Positions 16,657 to 27,423 are shown, numbered from the stretch's first letter. The stretch: DNA of 64,000 nucleotides from Sinorhizobium sp. A49 (GCF_002002725.1 NZ_MUNW01000083.1:1-64000); one strand, 5' to 3'. A program made the numbers and translations. The notes: generated by a model from the sequence alone, not told the origin.

Positions 16657-18723
16657 CTAAACGGCCAGATGCAACGCGTGCCCGTCATTTTCCGCCGGCA
16701 CGGCGCAGCATATCAGCGCCTCGCCTTGGCCGACCTCGAACGATGGCTGCTGCGGGTAGGTGACTTCGCCTTCGAGAACCCGCGTGCTGCAACTGCCGCA
16801 GCTGCCGTTTCGGCAGCCGTATTCGGGCGCAAGGCCGCGGGCCTCGGCCAGATCGAGCAGAGTGCCTTCGCCCGGCTGCCAGCGGGCTTCCTTGCCAGAG
16901 GCGGCAAAGATTACGCGAACCGATGTGCTTGCGGGCGGCTTCGACGCTACCTGCAATCCGACATCGGGGCTGCGCGTCAGCGAAGACAGGCCGAAGGTCT
17001 CCGCATGAATGCGGGCGTCGGCGACGTTCAGCGCACGCAGGCCACTGTAGAGCGACTGGGTGAAAGCCGCCGGGCCGCAGAGGTAAAAGTCGTAGTCGTC
17101 GAAGGGCAGTGTCACCTTGAGGTGGGTGAGGTCGATACGGCCGGCGACCTCGTAATCTTGGCCTTCGGTTGCTGCTCCCGGTTGGCTGAGTGCACGCACC
17201 AGGCGGATGTTTCCCTCGCCTGCCTTGACCAAGGCGGCAATCTCGCGATCGAAGGCGCGTTCCTCTGGCGAACGGGCAGCCTGGAAAAGCCAGGTCGGAC
17301 GCGTGCGGCGCTTGCGGTGTCCCTCGGAAACGATGTGCTGCAGCATGGCGATCATCGGCGTGATACCGACGCCGGCGCCGATCAGCACGGCGGGGCGACG
17401 CTCCGTGCCATCGATCGTGAAGCTGCCCGCCGGCGCACGGGCCTCGATGCGGTCGCCCGGTTTCAACCCGTGCAGGTAGCGGGAGACTTCGCCGTCCTCT
17501 TTGACGCTGATGCGGTAAAGGTCGTCGGTTGGGGCGGAGGACAGCGTGTAGCTTCTGACCAGCGGCTTATCGTCCGCTCCGGTTCTGACCCGGATCGGCA
17601 GATGCTGGCCGGCGCGGTGCGCCATGAGGCCGACCCCGTCATCCGGTTCCAGGTAAAGCGAGCGGATCGTCGTACTCTCGGCTTCGACGCGGGCGATCCG
17701 AAACGGCCGCCACGCTTCGGCAAGCGCTGCCGCCTGCAGGCGAACCTTCGCTTGCCCCCAATCACCTGTTGGCAGCAGGCTGGGCGACCAGCCGCCGTCC
17801 TCCAAGACCCAGCGAAGCGGCAATCCGTCCTCACGGTAGACGACCTGTTCGGGCCGGAAGCGCCACAGGCGTTCCGCGCCCTGGAAAGCGGCAACTTCGG
17901 GCGAAGACAGGATGACTTCGGCGCTCCCGGTCATCTGCAGCATGTTGCCGGTCGCAAAGTCGATGAACAGCAGACCGGCGCGCGGATTGACCATGAAGTT
18001 GCCGAGCGTGTTGAAGAACAGATTGCCGGAGAAATCGGGGATTGCCAGGACGTCCTCTTCACCGACCCGCACGAAACCGGCCTTGCCGCCGCGATGGGAA
18101 ACGTCGACCTGCCGTTCGCCGGTGTCGAGGTCGACATAGGAGGCGACGAAAAAGGTATCGGCATTGGCGATAATCGCCCGGGCGCGATCGTCGAGCCCGG
18201 CGCGCCGGATCGGCCGCACGGACGCCGGTTGGTGCGGTGGGCGGACGAAGGAGAACTGCCGAAGCTGGATGTATTGCGGGCAGTTGCCGAAGCTCTGGCG
18301 GACGCGAATGGTGAAGCCATCGTCACTGTCGCGGCGGATCGCGCCATTGAGCCGGTTCCTGCGCCGGGTTTCGAGCTGGATGCCCAGCATGCCGATGGCG
18401 TGTGCGTCGCCCATGCCCGCGTCGGCGGGATCGTCAGGCTCGCGCGGCAGCCGCACGTCGAGGGTCCAGGCATCGGGCGCCTGCATGAAGCCGGGCTCGG
18501 CGGCGCGCATCGTCGCCCAGACATCGCCGTTCGCATCGACGGCGCCGAAGGCGGCGAAGGGCAGCATCGGGAAGAATTGCTGGTGCTGTTCGGGCATGAA
18601 GGTTCGCACGAAGTTGCGTCCCGTCGCATCCATGCGCTCGACCACGCCCAAGTTTCGCTGAATGGCGAGCTCGCCTGCGTGCCAGGGAGAGTCGGGGCGC
18701 TTCGGTTGTGCATTGTCCGGCAT
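16657..18723 (-). CDS. Three-domain oxidoreductase: PNPOx-like, flavin reductase/NAD-binding, 2Fe-2S ferredoxin
   Basis: The protein has 688 residues from the ATG at 18721-18723. The first third is a split-barrel pyridoxamine-oxidase-like flavin domain (VRVGEEDVLAIPDFSGN is its typical core). A ferredoxin-reductase module follows, with FAD motif RSYTLSS and NAD motif GAGVGITPMIAMLQ. The C-terminus is a plant-type 2Fe-2S domain with CRNGSCGSC and a final Cys in ALICCAVP. Electrons probably run NAD(P)H, flavin, 2Fe-2S, but the acceptor is unknown. The in-frame extension beyond the ATG overlaps the GST gene and is spurious. It lies 58 bases after the GST gene and is probably co-transcribed with it under the divergent LysR. 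Confidence 0.88.
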   Translation of the reverse strand: MPDNAQPKRPDSPWHAGELAIQRNLGVVERMDATGRNFVRTFMPEQHQQFFPMLPFAAFGAVDANGDVWATMRAAEPGFMQAPDAWTLDVRLPREPDDPADAGMGDAHAIGMLGIQLETRRRNRLNGAIRRDSDDGFTIRVRQSFGNCPQYIQLRQFSFVRPPHQPASVRPIRRAGLDDRARAIIANADTFFVASYVDLDTGERQVDVSHRGGKAGFVRVGEEDVLAIPDFSGNLFFNTLGNFMVNPRAGLLFIDFATGNMLQMTGSAEVILSSPEVAAFQGAERLWRFRPEQVVYREDGLPLRWVLEDGGWSPSLLPTGDWGQAKVRLQAAALAEAWRPFRIARVEAESTTIRSLYLEPDDGVGLMAHRAGQHLPIRVRTGADDKPLVRSYTLSSAPTDDLYRISVKEDGEVSRYLHGLKPGDRIEARAPAGSFTIDGTERRPAVLIGAGVGITPMIAMLQHIVSEGHRKRRTRPTWLFQAARSPEERAFDREIAALVKAGEGNIRLVRALSQPGAATEGQDYEVAGRIDLTHLKVTLPFDDYDFYLCGPAAFTQSLYSGLRALNVADARIHAETFGLSSLTRSPDVGLQVASKPPASTSVRVIFAASGKEARWQPGEGTLLDLAEARGLAPEYGCRNGSCGSCSTRVLEGEVTYPQQPSFEVGQGEALICCAVPAENDGHALHLAV

Positions 18724-18781
18724 GATCGCGATCCTCGTTGAGACGAAGCCCGGGGCGGCCGCCCTGCCCCGGGACGTGGGG

Positions 18782-19393
18782 TTAGGCGGCGAGGCCGACG
18801 GCCGTCTTCTGAAAGCCGACGAATCCGGGCAGGCCCTCGATACGGGAAAGCCAGGCCCGGACGTGGGCGTACTCGGAAAGGTCGACATTGCCCTCGGGAG
18901 CGGCGGAAACGTAGCTGTAGAGGGAAACGTCGGCGATGGTTGGCCGGGCGCCGAGCAGGAAGTCGCGGTCGGCCAGCTCCGCATCGATCAGCGTCAGGAC
19001 CCGATGCGCTCTCGCGATAACCTCTTCGGCTCGCAGACTTGCGCCGAAAACGGTCACGAGCCGGGCTGCCGCCGGACCGAAGGCAATGTCGCCGGCGGCG
19101 ACCGACAGCCATTTCTGCACTTTCGCAGCACCGGCGGGATCTTCCGGTAGCCAGTCGGCCCGGCCGAGCTTCTTGGCGAGATAGACGAGGATGGCGTTTG
19201 AGTCGGCCACGATCGTGCCGTCGTCGTCGAGCACCGGAACCTGCCCGAAGGAATTAAGCTTGAGGAAGTCCGGTGCCTTGTGGGCCTTTGCCAGGAGGTC
19301 GACGTCGACGAGTTCATGTGGCACGCCAAGCAGAGCTAAGAAGAGCTGGACACGGTGCGAGTGGCCGGACAGCGGATGGCGATAGAGTTTCAT
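18782..19393 (-). CDS. Glutathione S-transferase
   Basis: This 203-residue protein has a thioredoxin-fold N-domain ([22 protein letters not shown]) with the cis-proline segment GQVPVLDD and the [11 protein letters not shown] motif that binds the glutathione gamma-glutamyl group. A helical C-domain follows. It conjugates or reduces electrophiles using glutathione. It is the first gene of a likely two-gene operon with the multidomain oxidoreductase. A LysR gene diverges 144 bases away, suggesting a stress or xenobiotic response. Confidence 0.92.
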   Translation of the reverse strand: MKLYRHPLSGHSHRVQLFLALLGVPHELVDVDLLAKAHKAPDFLKLNSFGQVPVLDDDGTIVADSNAILVYLAKKLGRADWLPEDPAGAAKVQKWLSVAAGDIAFGPAAARLVTVFGASLRAEEVIARAHRVLTLIDAELADRDFLLGARPTIADVSLYSYVSAAPEGNVDLSEYAHVRAWLSRIEGLPGFVGFQKTAVGLAA

Positions 19394-19537
19394 GGGAGAT
19401 TACCCTCGAACACGTGAGAGCCGTTGTGGCCCTGCGACGGTTCGGGATGAACCGCCTTCGAGAGCAATCTATGACTTTCCAGTTTTTCGCAGTAGAATGC
19501 GATTCTGATATTACAGTTCTCATTTTTTGGAAGGACG

Positions 19538-20431
19538 ATGGATCGTCTCGACGCCATGGGCGTTCTGCTTGCCGTCATTGAGAGCGGCAGCCTGTCCGCT
19601 GCCTCACGGCAGCTCAAGATGCCGCTTGCCACCGTCAGCCGGAAGGTTTCGGAGCTCGAAGCACATCTGAGCGCTCAGCTCATCACCAGGACGAACCGCA
19701 AGGTCCTCTTGACCGAAGCCGGTCGCTCCTATGTCGAGGCCGCCAAGGAAATCCTGGCGCGGGTCGAGGAGGCGGAGAGGGTCGCCGCTGGCGAGTACAG
19801 TGCCGTGAAGGGCGATCTGACAGTCTCGGCACCTATCGTCTTCGGGCGGCTGCACGTGTTGCCCGTCGTCGTCGATTTTCTGAAAGTTCATCCCCAGATC
19901 GACCTGCGGCTGACACTGGGCGATCGGTTCACCAACCTGGTCGACGACCATATCGACCTCGCGCTCAGGATCGGCAACCTGCCGGACAGCAATCTCGTGG
20001 CGACGAAGATCGGTAAAGTGCGTCGGGTGGTCTATGCGAGCCCCGACTACATCGCGCGGCGTAGCGCGCCCACACATCCAAGCGAACTCGCCGCCCATGA
20101 TTGCATCACCTTCGAAAACGTCACCGCCGCCCATGTCTGGCGCTTTCTCGAAGAGGGGCGGGAGTTGACTGCGCCGATCCGGTCGCGGTTGATCGTCAAC
20201 ACGGCGGAAGCGGCTGTCGATGCCGCCATCTCCGGCCTTGGTCTGACGCGGGTGCTTTCCTACCAGGTGGCGCAACCCGTTTCGCAAGGGCTGCTCGTTC
20301 CCCTGCTGGAGACGTTCGAGCACGAGGCGCTTGCCGTCCAGTTGGTTTATCCGCCGCAAGGCCACGTGCCGATGAAACTCAGAGCTTTCGTCGATTTCGC
20401 GGCCCCTCGGCTCCGGGCGGTACTGAAGTGA
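19538..20431 (+). CDS. LysR-family transcriptional regulator
   Basis: The 297-residue regulator begins MDRLDAMGVLLAVIESGSLS and has the helix-turn-helix within residues 3-60 (LKMPLATVSRKVSELEAHL). It has the usual effector-binding domain. It is divergent from the GST and multidomain oxidoreductase genes and is their likely regulator. Its ATG follows GGAAGGACG. Its 3' end converges with the DUF817 gene, leaving 39 bases. Confidence 0.92.
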   Translation: MDRLDAMGVLLAVIESGSLSAASRQLKMPLATVSRKVSELEAHLSAQLITRTNRKVLLTEAGRSYVEAAKEILARVEEAERVAAGEYSAVKGDLTVSAPIVFGRLHVLPVVVDFLKVHPQIDLRLTLGDRFTNLVDDHIDLALRIGNLPDSNLVATKIGKVRRVVYASPDYIARRSAPTHPSELAAHDCITFENVTAAHVWRFLEEGRELTAPIRSRLIVNTAEAAVDAAISGLGLTRVLSYQVAQPVSQGLLVPLLETFEHEALAVQLVYPPQGHVPMKLRAFVDFAAPRLRAVLK

Positions 20432-20470
20432 CGGCAATCGGAGCGTCCCGCAACGGATTCTATCCTGGCA

Positions 20471-21439
20471 CTACCGGCTGATCTGCGATGCCTCGCCGAC
20501 GGTGACGCCATCAGCGGTCACTCCGTGTGGAGCAACGGCCGGCCGATGCTGATGCATCGGTTGCAAGGAGCGCGGTCGGTGGACGAGCGTGACCAGCACG
20601 AAGGACAGGATCATCAACAGATACCACGCACCCAGCTTCTGCAGCGATACCGGTGTCCAGCCGGTATGTTGGGAGGGGTAGATCCAGGCGCGTGACCAGG
20701 TGCCGATGTTTTCGGCAAACCAGATGAACAGGGCGATGAGCAGAAAGCCGACCAGCAGCGGCATGCGGTGGCGGAAGCGGAAGACGCGGTAGTGCACGGT
20801 CGTGCGAAAGAACAGCATCGCGATGACGCCAAACAGCAGATAGCGCACATCGATGACGAAGTGATGGGTGAAGAAATTGGCATAGATGGCGAGGGCGACG
20901 AGCAGGGTTGCCCAGCGCGGCGGATAGTGGGTGTAGTGCAAATCGAGAATGCGGGTCACGCGCGCCAGGTACGAGCCGACGGCCGCATACATGAACCCGG
21001 AAAACAATGGCACGCCGCCGATGCGAAAGAAGCTGGGTTCAGGATAGATCCACGATCCGACCGCGGTCTTGAAGATTTCCATCAGCGTGCCGACGATGTG
21101 GAAGATCAGGATGACCTTGGCTTCGGCAATGGTCTCGAGCTTGAAGGCGAGCATCAGAAGCTGGATCGCCAGTGCTGCCAGGAAGAGAAAATCGTAGCGG
21201 GCGAGGCCGATCTCGACCGGCCACCACAGCTTGGTGGCGATCATCAGCGCCAGCAGGGCGCCACCGAACAGGCATGCGAAGGCCTGCTTGATGCCGAAGA
21301 CGAGAAACTCCGTCAGGCCGCCAAGCAAACCATGGCGTGGAAGCCGGTCGAGCAGCTGGTGGGCGGCTGCATCGATACGCGCTTCGAGCGATGTGAAACG
21401 TTTGTCGTCCGATCGCTGCGCCACGCGATTCGCCTCCAT
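20471..21439 (-). CDS. DUF817-family integral membrane protein
   Basis: The protein is polytopic with about eight predicted helices over 322 residues and matches DUF817 (segments FGIKQAFACLFGGALLALMI and GVPLFSGFMYAAVGSYLARV). The start is uncertain: I used the ATG at 21437-21439, and a TTG ten codons further upstream is also in frame. Neither has a good ribosome site. It lies behind the dctM gene on the same strand but beyond a strong hairpin, so it may have its own promoter. Its function is unknown. Confidence 0.8.
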   Translation of the reverse strand: MEANRVAQRSDDKRFTSLEARIDAAAHQLLDRLPRHGLLGGLTEFLVFGIKQAFACLFGGALLALMIATKLWWPVEIGLARYDFLFLAALAIQLLMLAFKLETIAEAKVILIFHIVGTLMEIFKTAVGSWIYPEPSFFRIGGVPLFSGFMYAAVGSYLARVTRILDLHYTHYPPRWATLLVALAIYANFFTHHFVIDVRYLLFGVIAMLFFRTTVHYRVFRFRHRMPLLVGFLLIALFIWFAENIGTWSRAWIYPSQHTGWTPVSLQKLGAWYLLMILSFVLVTLVHRPRSLQPMHQHRPAVAPHGVTADGVTVGEASQISR

Positions 21440-21488
21440 GTCTGTGTCGCTGGTGCGATGGAGGGGCAATGCGGTCGAATTGTGGATC

Positions 21489-21512
21489 GGCCCGAGCCTG
21501 AGGGCTCGGGCC
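21489..21512 (-). terminator. Hairpin after dctM
   Basis: GGCCCGAGCC and GGCTCGGGCC form a perfect 10-bp stem with a TGAG loop, five bases after the dctM stop on the minus strand. A short A/T-rich stretch (CACAATT) follows instead of a run of T. It probably marks the end of the galacturonate operon. Confidence 0.55.
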
Positions 21513-21517
21513 GTCGG

Positions 21518-22798
21518 CTAGCGGAACAGGCTCGGCAGCCAGAGGGACAGGCCGGGGATGTAGGTGACCAGCATCAGCACGGCGATGCTGGCGCCGAAGA
21601 ACGGCCAGATCGTTCGCATCGCCTCGCGGATAGAAATGCCGCCGACGGCGCAACCGACGAAAAGCACGGTGCCGACCGGTGGCGTGTTGAGGCCGATGCC
21701 GGCGTTGAGGATCATCACCACGCCGAAATGCACGGGGTCGATGCCGAAGGCCTTGACCACCGGAAGCAGCACCGGCGTGCTGATGATGACCAGCGGCGCC
21801 ATGTCCATGAAGGTGCCGAGCAGTAGCAGGATGATGTTGATCAGCAAAAGCACGATGATCGGGTTGTCGGAGATCGCGCTGATCGCGGCGACCATGCCCT
21901 GCTGGACCTGCAGGAATGCCATCAGCCAGCCGAAAGAAGCGGCGGTGCCGATGACCAGCAGCACCATTGCGGTGGTTCGCACCGCCTGCAGCACGGCCTC
22001 GACGAAGCCGCTCCAGTCGAGTTCACGGTAGACGAGCAGTGCGACCAGCAGGGCGTAGAACACAGCGATGCACGAGCTTTCCGTCGCCGTGAAAATACCC
22101 GAGCGCACGCCGCCGAAGATGATGCCGATCAGCAGCAGCCCTGGGAGCGAGGCGAGAAAGTAGAAGCCGAGGCGGCGCAGGCCCGGGAACGGCTCCGACG
22201 GATATCCCTTTCTCCGCGCCACCACATAGGCCGTGACCATCAGGGCAGCGGCCAGAAGCAGGCCAGGCAGGATGCCGGCGGTAAAGAGATCGGCGACCGA
22301 GACGTTGCCGCCGGCGGCAATCGAATAGAGGATCATGTTGTGCGACGGCGGGATCATCAGCGCGATGATCGCCGCGTTGACCGTGACGTTGACGGCATAG
22401 CTGCGGTCATAGCCGCGCGCCGCCATCTGCGGGATCATCAATCCGCCAACGGCCGACGCGTCGGCAACGGCGGAGCCGGAAATACCCCCGAACAGCGTCG
22501 AGGCGACGATATTGACCTGGCCGAGGCCGCCGCGCAGATGCCCGACAATGCCGGCGGCAAACCGGATCAGGCGGTCGGCGATGCCGCCGCGCACCATCAG
22601 GTCTCCGGCGAAGATGAAGAACGGGATCGCCATCATCGCAAAGACGTTCATGCCGGAGTTCATCTGCTGGAAGACGACGATCGGCGGCAGGCCCATGTAG
22701 ATCACGGTCGCAAGCGAGGCGATGCCGAGGCAAAAGGCGATCGGCATGCCGATCATCATCAGGAGCGTGAAGGTGCCGAAGAGAATGCTGTAGGCCAC
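21518..22798 (-). CDS. TRAP transporter large permease (DctM type)
   Basis: The protein has 426 residues, the normal DctM length, with about twelve membrane helices. The family core is clear: AFCLGIASLATVIYMGL, ISGSAVADASAVGGLMIPQM and GIGLNTPPVGTVLFVG. It starts with GTG (22796-22798), whose first base is the last base of the dctQ stop (TAGTG), behind AGGAGGCAGC. The much longer open frame upstream is a shadow of dctQ in another frame. Its place behind dctP and dctQ in a galactarate-lactone operon suggests uptake of D-galacturonate or a related aldarate. Confidence 0.93.
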   Translation of the reverse strand: MAYSILFGTFTLLMMIGMPIAFCLGIASLATVIYMGLPPIVVFQQMNSGMNVFAMMAIPFFIFAGDLMVRGGIADRLIRFAAGIVGHLRGGLGQVNIVASTLFGGISGSAVADASAVGGLMIPQMAARGYDRSYAVNVTVNAAIIALMIPPSHNMILYSIAAGGNVSVADLFTAGILPGLLLAAALMVTAYVVARRKGYPSEPFPGLRRLGFYFLASLPGLLLIGIIFGGVRSGIFTATESSCIAVFYALLVALLVYRELDWSGFVEAVLQAVRTTAMVLLVIGTAASFGWLMAFLQVQQGMVAAISAISDNPIIVLLLINIILLLLGTFMDMAPLVIISTPVLLPVVKAFGIDPVHFGVVMILNAGIGLNTPPVGTVLFVGCAVGGISIREAMRTIWPFFGASIAVLMLVTYIPGLSLWLPSLFR

Positions 22799-23334
22799 TA
22801 TGCTGCCTCCTGAATGACGACATCCGCAGCGGTTGCTTCGCCCAGCACAACGTCGGCGAGCCGCTCTGCCGCAAACAGTGCGATCAGCAGGCCGCCTGCG
22901 ATCATCGGGAAGAAATCGACGCCGCCCGGCCAGCCGAGCACGGGGATGGTCGCGGCCCAGGTGCCGGCGGCAAGCAGGGTCGAATAGAAGCTCATGGCGA
23001 GGCCAAAGAGCACGATCAGGGAAAGGCTGGCGAGATCCATCAGGCGCTGCACGGCAGGCGGTGCCGAATGGCGGACGAAATCGAGACCGAGATGCACGCT
23101 CTCGCGCACGCCGACGGCAGCACCCAGCAGGATGAACCAGGACATCAGGTGCAGCGACAGCGGTTCCGACCAACTGGGCGTGTCGTTGAGGACGTAGCGG
23201 GCGAAGACCTGCCAGCCGACGATCGCCGTCATGGTGACGAGACCCAGGCCTGAAATGTAAAGCGAGAGCCGGCTGAGCCGGGTAAGCGCAGGCCTGACGG
23301 CCTGCATGAAGCGCCACATTGCCTTATCCTCCAT
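22798..23334 (-). CDS. TRAP transporter small permease (DctQ type)
   Basis: This 178-residue protein has four predicted helices. The family motif RYVLNDTPSWSEPLSLHLM is in the second quarter, and the segment after it (FILLGAAVGVRESVHLGLDF) is also typical. It partners DctM in the inner membrane and overlaps its start by one base, giving translational coupling. dctP lies 58 bases upstream, across a hairpin. Confidence 0.92.
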   Translation of the reverse strand: MEDKAMWRFMQAVRPALTRLSRLSLYISGLGLVTMTAIVGWQVFARYVLNDTPSWSEPLSLHLMSWFILLGAAVGVRESVHLGLDFVRHSAPPAVQRLMDLASLSLIVLFGLAMSFYSTLLAAGTWAATIPVLGWPGGVDFFPMIAGGLLIALFAAERLADVVLGEATAADVVIQEAA

Positions 23335-23352
23335 AAGCTGCAGACGAGGGGA

Positions 23353-23393
23353 GCGCCCGGCCGATCAGGCCGGACACTCCGTTGTCGGGGCGC
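23353..23393 (-). terminator. Nested hairpin between dctP and dctQ
   Basis: An inner stem CCGGCC-GATCA-GGCCGG (23357-23373) is enclosed by GCGCCC (23353-23358, sharing bases) and GGGCGC (23388-23393). The two are alternative folds of the same gap, directly behind the dctP stop. It probably gives a stable or partly terminated dctP message. Confidence 0.35.
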
Positions 23394-24367
23394 TAGTTGA
23401 TGGCGCGGATGCGCTCGAGCAGGTCCTTCATCTGCGGGTCGGTGACGAAACGATCGTAGACGGGCTTCATCGCCGCGGAGAACTCGGCCTTGTCGACGGT
23501 GACGACATTGGCGCCGGCGGCACGAACCTTTTCTTCAGACGCCTTTTCCCGTGCCGTCCAGAGTTCACGCATCTTCACCACCGACTCCTTCGCCGCCTCC
23601 TTCAGGACCTTCTGGTCGTCGGGCGAAAGCTTGTCCCAGCTCAGCTTCGAGATCACCAGGATCTCGGGATTGAGGGAGTGTTCGGTGAGCGTGTAGTTCT
23701 TGGCGACCTCGAAATGCCTGGAAGATTCGTAGGACGGCCAGTTGTTTTCCGCCGCGTCGACGACGCCGGTCTCGAGCGACGAATAGACCTCGCCGAAAGG
23801 CATCGGCGTGGCGTTGGCGCCGAAGGCTTCCATCATGGCGATCCAGAGATCCGACTGCTGGACACGAACCTTCATGCCTTTGAGATCGGTGAGTTTCTCG
23901 ATCGGCTTCTTGGTCGAATAGAACGAGCGCGCGCCGGAATCGTAGAAGGCAAGGCCGATCAGCCCATGCGGTTCGAAGGCGGCCAGCACTTCGTCGCCGA
24001 TCGGCCCGTCGACGGTCTTGTGCATATGCTCGGTCGAGCGGAACAGGAAGGGAAGCCCGAGCACGACGGTCTGCGGCACCAGATTGTTGAACGGTGCTGC
24101 GTTGACGCGGTTCATGTCGATGACGCCGAAGCGGGTCTGCTCGATCGTGTCCTTCTCGCTGCCAAGGGCGGCGTTGTTGGTGACGTCGATCTTGATGCGG
24201 CCGTTGGTGCGCTTGGCGACCAGTTCGCCCATGTATTTCACCGCATCGACGGTCGGATAGCCGTCCGGGTGGATGTCGGCCGAGCGCAGGGTGATTTCCT
24301 GTGCCTGCAGGGTGCCGGCGCCAAGGGCAATGCCCAAGGCCAGGCAAAGCGTTTTTGATATGTTCAT
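23393..24367 (-). CDS. TRAP transporter substrate-binding protein (DctP type)
   Basis: The 324-residue periplasmic protein has a signal peptide cleaved near LQA-QE. DctP hallmarks are [20 protein letters not shown], the conserved Arg in [11 protein letters not shown] that binds the substrate carboxylate, and [18 protein letters not shown]. Acidic sugars fit a TRAP protein with this Arg, and the adjacent galactarolactone enzymes point to D-galacturonate. The ATG at 24365-24367 follows GGAGGAGGACAC. It is the first transporter gene, 60 bases after gli. Confidence 0.92.
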   Translation of the reverse strand: MNISKTLCLALGIALGAGTLQAQEITLRSADIHPDGYPTVDAVKYMGELVAKRTNGRIKIDVTNNAALGSEKDTIEQTRFGVIDMNRVNAAPFNNLVPQTVVLGLPFLFRSTEHMHKTVDGPIGDEVLAAFEPHGLIGLAFYDSGARSFYSTKKPIEKLTDLKGMKVRVQQSDLWIAMMEAFGANATPMPFGEVYSSLETGVVDAAENNWPSYESSRHFEVAKNYTLTEHSLNPEILVISKLSWDKLSPDDQKVLKEAAKESVVKMRELWTAREKASEEKVRAAGANVVTVDKAEFSAAMKPVYDRFVTDPQMKDLLERIRAIN

Positions 24368-24427
24368 TGTGTCCTCCTCCTTCTTGAAACGCCGAAGCCT
24401 CCTCGCTCCGGACGCATGCGGGTGGCT

Positions 24428-25318
24428 TCAAGCACCTCCGTCCGCGAACGGCTTCAAGCCAAAGAGCCGTTCAGGATTTTCCACGAGTGCGCGATGACGG
24501 GCATCGGCATCGGGCAGCCAGCCCAGAACCGTGTCTGTCAGTTCGGCGTCGTCGGGATAGTCGGCATTGGTCTTTGCAAGGTTGTGTGGCCAGTTGCTGC
24601 CCCAGACGATGCGCGCGGGCGCATGCTCGGCAATCGCGCGCGAAATCGCGGCCACGTCGGCAAAATCGGGACCGCCGGCCTTCGAGGATTCGTAGGCGCC
24701 GGCAAACTTGAACCAGCAATTCCCGCCGTCGATCAGCCGCTTGACCGCGGCGACCTCGGGGCCATCCGGTGCCGCGCCGGAGAAGAACTTGCCGTGATGG
24801 TCGAAAACCCAGCGGGATTTCAGTTTCTGCAGTCTTGGCTCGTGCTCGAGGATGTTGCTGCCGTCGAACTGGATCGCGACCATCCAGCCGCGGGCTGCCG
24901 CGCGGTCATCCACGGCTTCGAGTTCGCCGAGGCCGACCGCCCCGCCGGGCAGATCCATGATCCTTGCTCCGATGACACCGGCTGCCGACAAGGCGTCCAG
25001 CTCGCGTTCAGAGGTTTCCGCGCCGAAGGCGGCGACGCCGCGGGCGACGGTCCCCATCGCATTCAGGCAGGCAATCAGGTTGGCATTGTCGCGCTGATGG
25101 GCGTTGCCCTGGGTGATGATGACCCGGTCTATGCCGAGCCAACGCATGAATTGTCTGTACTGGTCCGCATCGGGCAGCGCGCCTGCGGGAAGTGCAGGCC
25201 CGCCGGCAAGGGCGGGAAAGCCGGGCAGATACATGTGCATCTGCGTATCGACCGCGCCTTTTGGCAGCGGGATTTTGGGCGGGCGACCGGAGAGCGTTCT
25301 GACCAGCATCTCAATCAT
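24428..25318 (-). CDS. gli: D-galactarolactone isomerase (amidohydrolase superfamily)
   Basis: This 296-residue amidohydrolase-superfamily protein resembles 2-pyrone-4,6-dicarboxylate lactonase-like proteins. The N-terminal metal-site strand is DTQMHMYLPGF, with IVWGSNWPHN as the C-terminal active-site loop. In Agrobacterium, Gli converts D-galactaro-1,5-lactone to the 1,4-lactone. The gene overlaps gci by 8 bases and precedes the TRAP genes, an order like that of the Agrobacterium galacturonate locus as I recall it. The isomerase call rests on that synteny; the superfamily call is secure. Confidence 0.85.
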   Translation of the reverse strand: MIEMLVRTLSGRPPKIPLPKGAVDTQMHMYLPGFPALAGGPALPAGALPDADQYRQFMRWLGIDRVIITQGNAHQRDNANLIACLNAMGTVARGVAAFGAETSERELDALSAAGVIGARIMDLPGGAVGLGELEAVDDRAAARGWMVAIQFDGSNILEHEPRLQKLKSRWVFDHHGKFFSGAAPDGPEVAAVKRLIDGGNCWFKFAGAYESSKAGGPDFADVAAISRAIAEHAPARIVWGSNWPHNLAKTNADYPDDAELTDTVLGWLPDADARHRALVENPERLFGLKPFADGGA

Positions 25319-26447
25319 CCCTCATCCGGAACCCGGCAAGCGCATCGCGGTCGATCTCGATGCCAAGTCCCGGACCATTGGGGATTTTGACGACCCCCTG
25401 GTCATGCTCGATCGGCGTTTTGATCACCGCCTGCCTGAACGGGTTGTCGGTGCGATCGAATTCGAGGATCGGCTCGATCGGATTGACGCGCACCGGATTG
25501 GGCACCATCGCCGCCATGAACTGAAGGGCGGCTGCGATATGAACAGCCGTGCCCCAGACATGCGGCACGATGCGGATACCGTGAAGTGCGGCCATGTCGG
25601 CGACGCGGCGTGCCTCGGTGAAGCCGCCGACGCCGGCAAGGTCGGGCTGGAGGATGTCGATGGCGCGGGTTTCGACCGGTTCGCGCATGCCCCAGCGGCT
25701 GTGCCAGGTTTCGCCGCCGGCGACCGGTATTGGCTGGCCGGCGCGCACTTCGCGGTAAGCACCGAGCTGCTCCGGCACGACAGGCTCCTCGAACCAGTCG
25801 ATATCGAGTTCGGCAGCCTTGCGCCCGAATTCGAGCGCTTCGAGCACGTCATAGCCGTGATTGGCATCGACCATCAGCCGCATGTCCGGCCCGACGGCCT
25901 CGCGAACGGCGCGCACGACGGCGAGGTCTTCCTTCACGCCAAAACCGATCTTGATCTTGCTGGCGTGAAAGCCCTCGGCGCGATAGCGCGCGACCTCCGC
26001 GGCATTGTCCTCGACCCGGTCGACGCCGTCACGTTTGAAGCTGCCGGTCGCATAGGCCTTGACCGTTTCGCGGAAACGCCCGCCAAGAAGGGTGGAGACC
26101 GGCACGCCGAAATGTTTGCCCTTGATGTCCCAAAGCGCGATGTCGATGCCTGAAAGGGCAGTCAACGCCAGGCCACGTTGGCCCTGGTCACGCAGCGCAT
26201 TGTAGAGCCGCGCCCAGATCTTTTCGGTTTCGAGAGGATCGGCACCGACAAGCCAGGGTGTGTAGACCGCGACCACCGCCGCGTTCGGCCTGGCCGGGCC
26301 GAGGCATTCGCCCCAACCAGTGGTGCCATCGTCGCAGACGATCTCGACCAGCACATGGGCGCGCCGGTCGAAGCGCATCGATGCGCTTTGAAACGGCACC
26401 GCAAGGCGGTGTTCCAAGAGATGCGTGCGGACGGCTGCGATCTTCAT
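25311..26447 (-). CDS. gci: D-galactarolactone cycloisomerase (enolase superfamily)
   Basis: This 378-residue enolase-superfamily protein has a capping domain with the segment MRFDRRAHVLVEI. The barrel motifs are KIKIGFG (KxK), metal ligands in MVDANHGY, WFEEP and GGETW, and the basic His in VPHVWGTA. The sequence closely resembles Agrobacterium Gci throughout, which opens galactaro-1,4-lactone to 3-deoxy-2-keto-hexarate. It lies one base after kdgD and overlaps gli, so the three enzymes form a coupled operon. The remote alternative is another mandelate-racemase-type dehydratase. Confidence 0.92.
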   Translation of the reverse strand: MKIAAVRTHLLEHRLAVPFQSASMRFDRRAHVLVEIVCDDGTTGWGECLGPARPNAAVVAVYTPWLVGADPLETEKIWARLYNALRDQGQRGLALTALSGIDIALWDIKGKHFGVPVSTLLGGRFRETVKAYATGSFKRDGVDRVEDNAAEVARYRAEGFHASKIKIGFGVKEDLAVVRAVREAVGPDMRLMVDANHGYDVLEALEFGRKAAELDIDWFEEPVVPEQLGAYREVRAGQPIPVAGGETWHSRWGMREPVETRAIDILQPDLAGVGGFTEARRVADMAALHGIRIVPHVWGTAVHIAAALQFMAAMVPNPVRVNPIEPILEFDRTDNPFRQAVIKTPIEHDQGVVKIPNGPGLGIEIDRDALAGFRMRDD

Positions 26448-26448
26448 C

Positions 26449-27423
<975 letters not shown>

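Noticed and set aside
21518-23317. 599-codon reading of dctM
   Set aside because: The first 170 codons are a frame-shifted shadow of dctQ; the GTG at 22796-22798 gives the normal 426-residue length and a coupled start.
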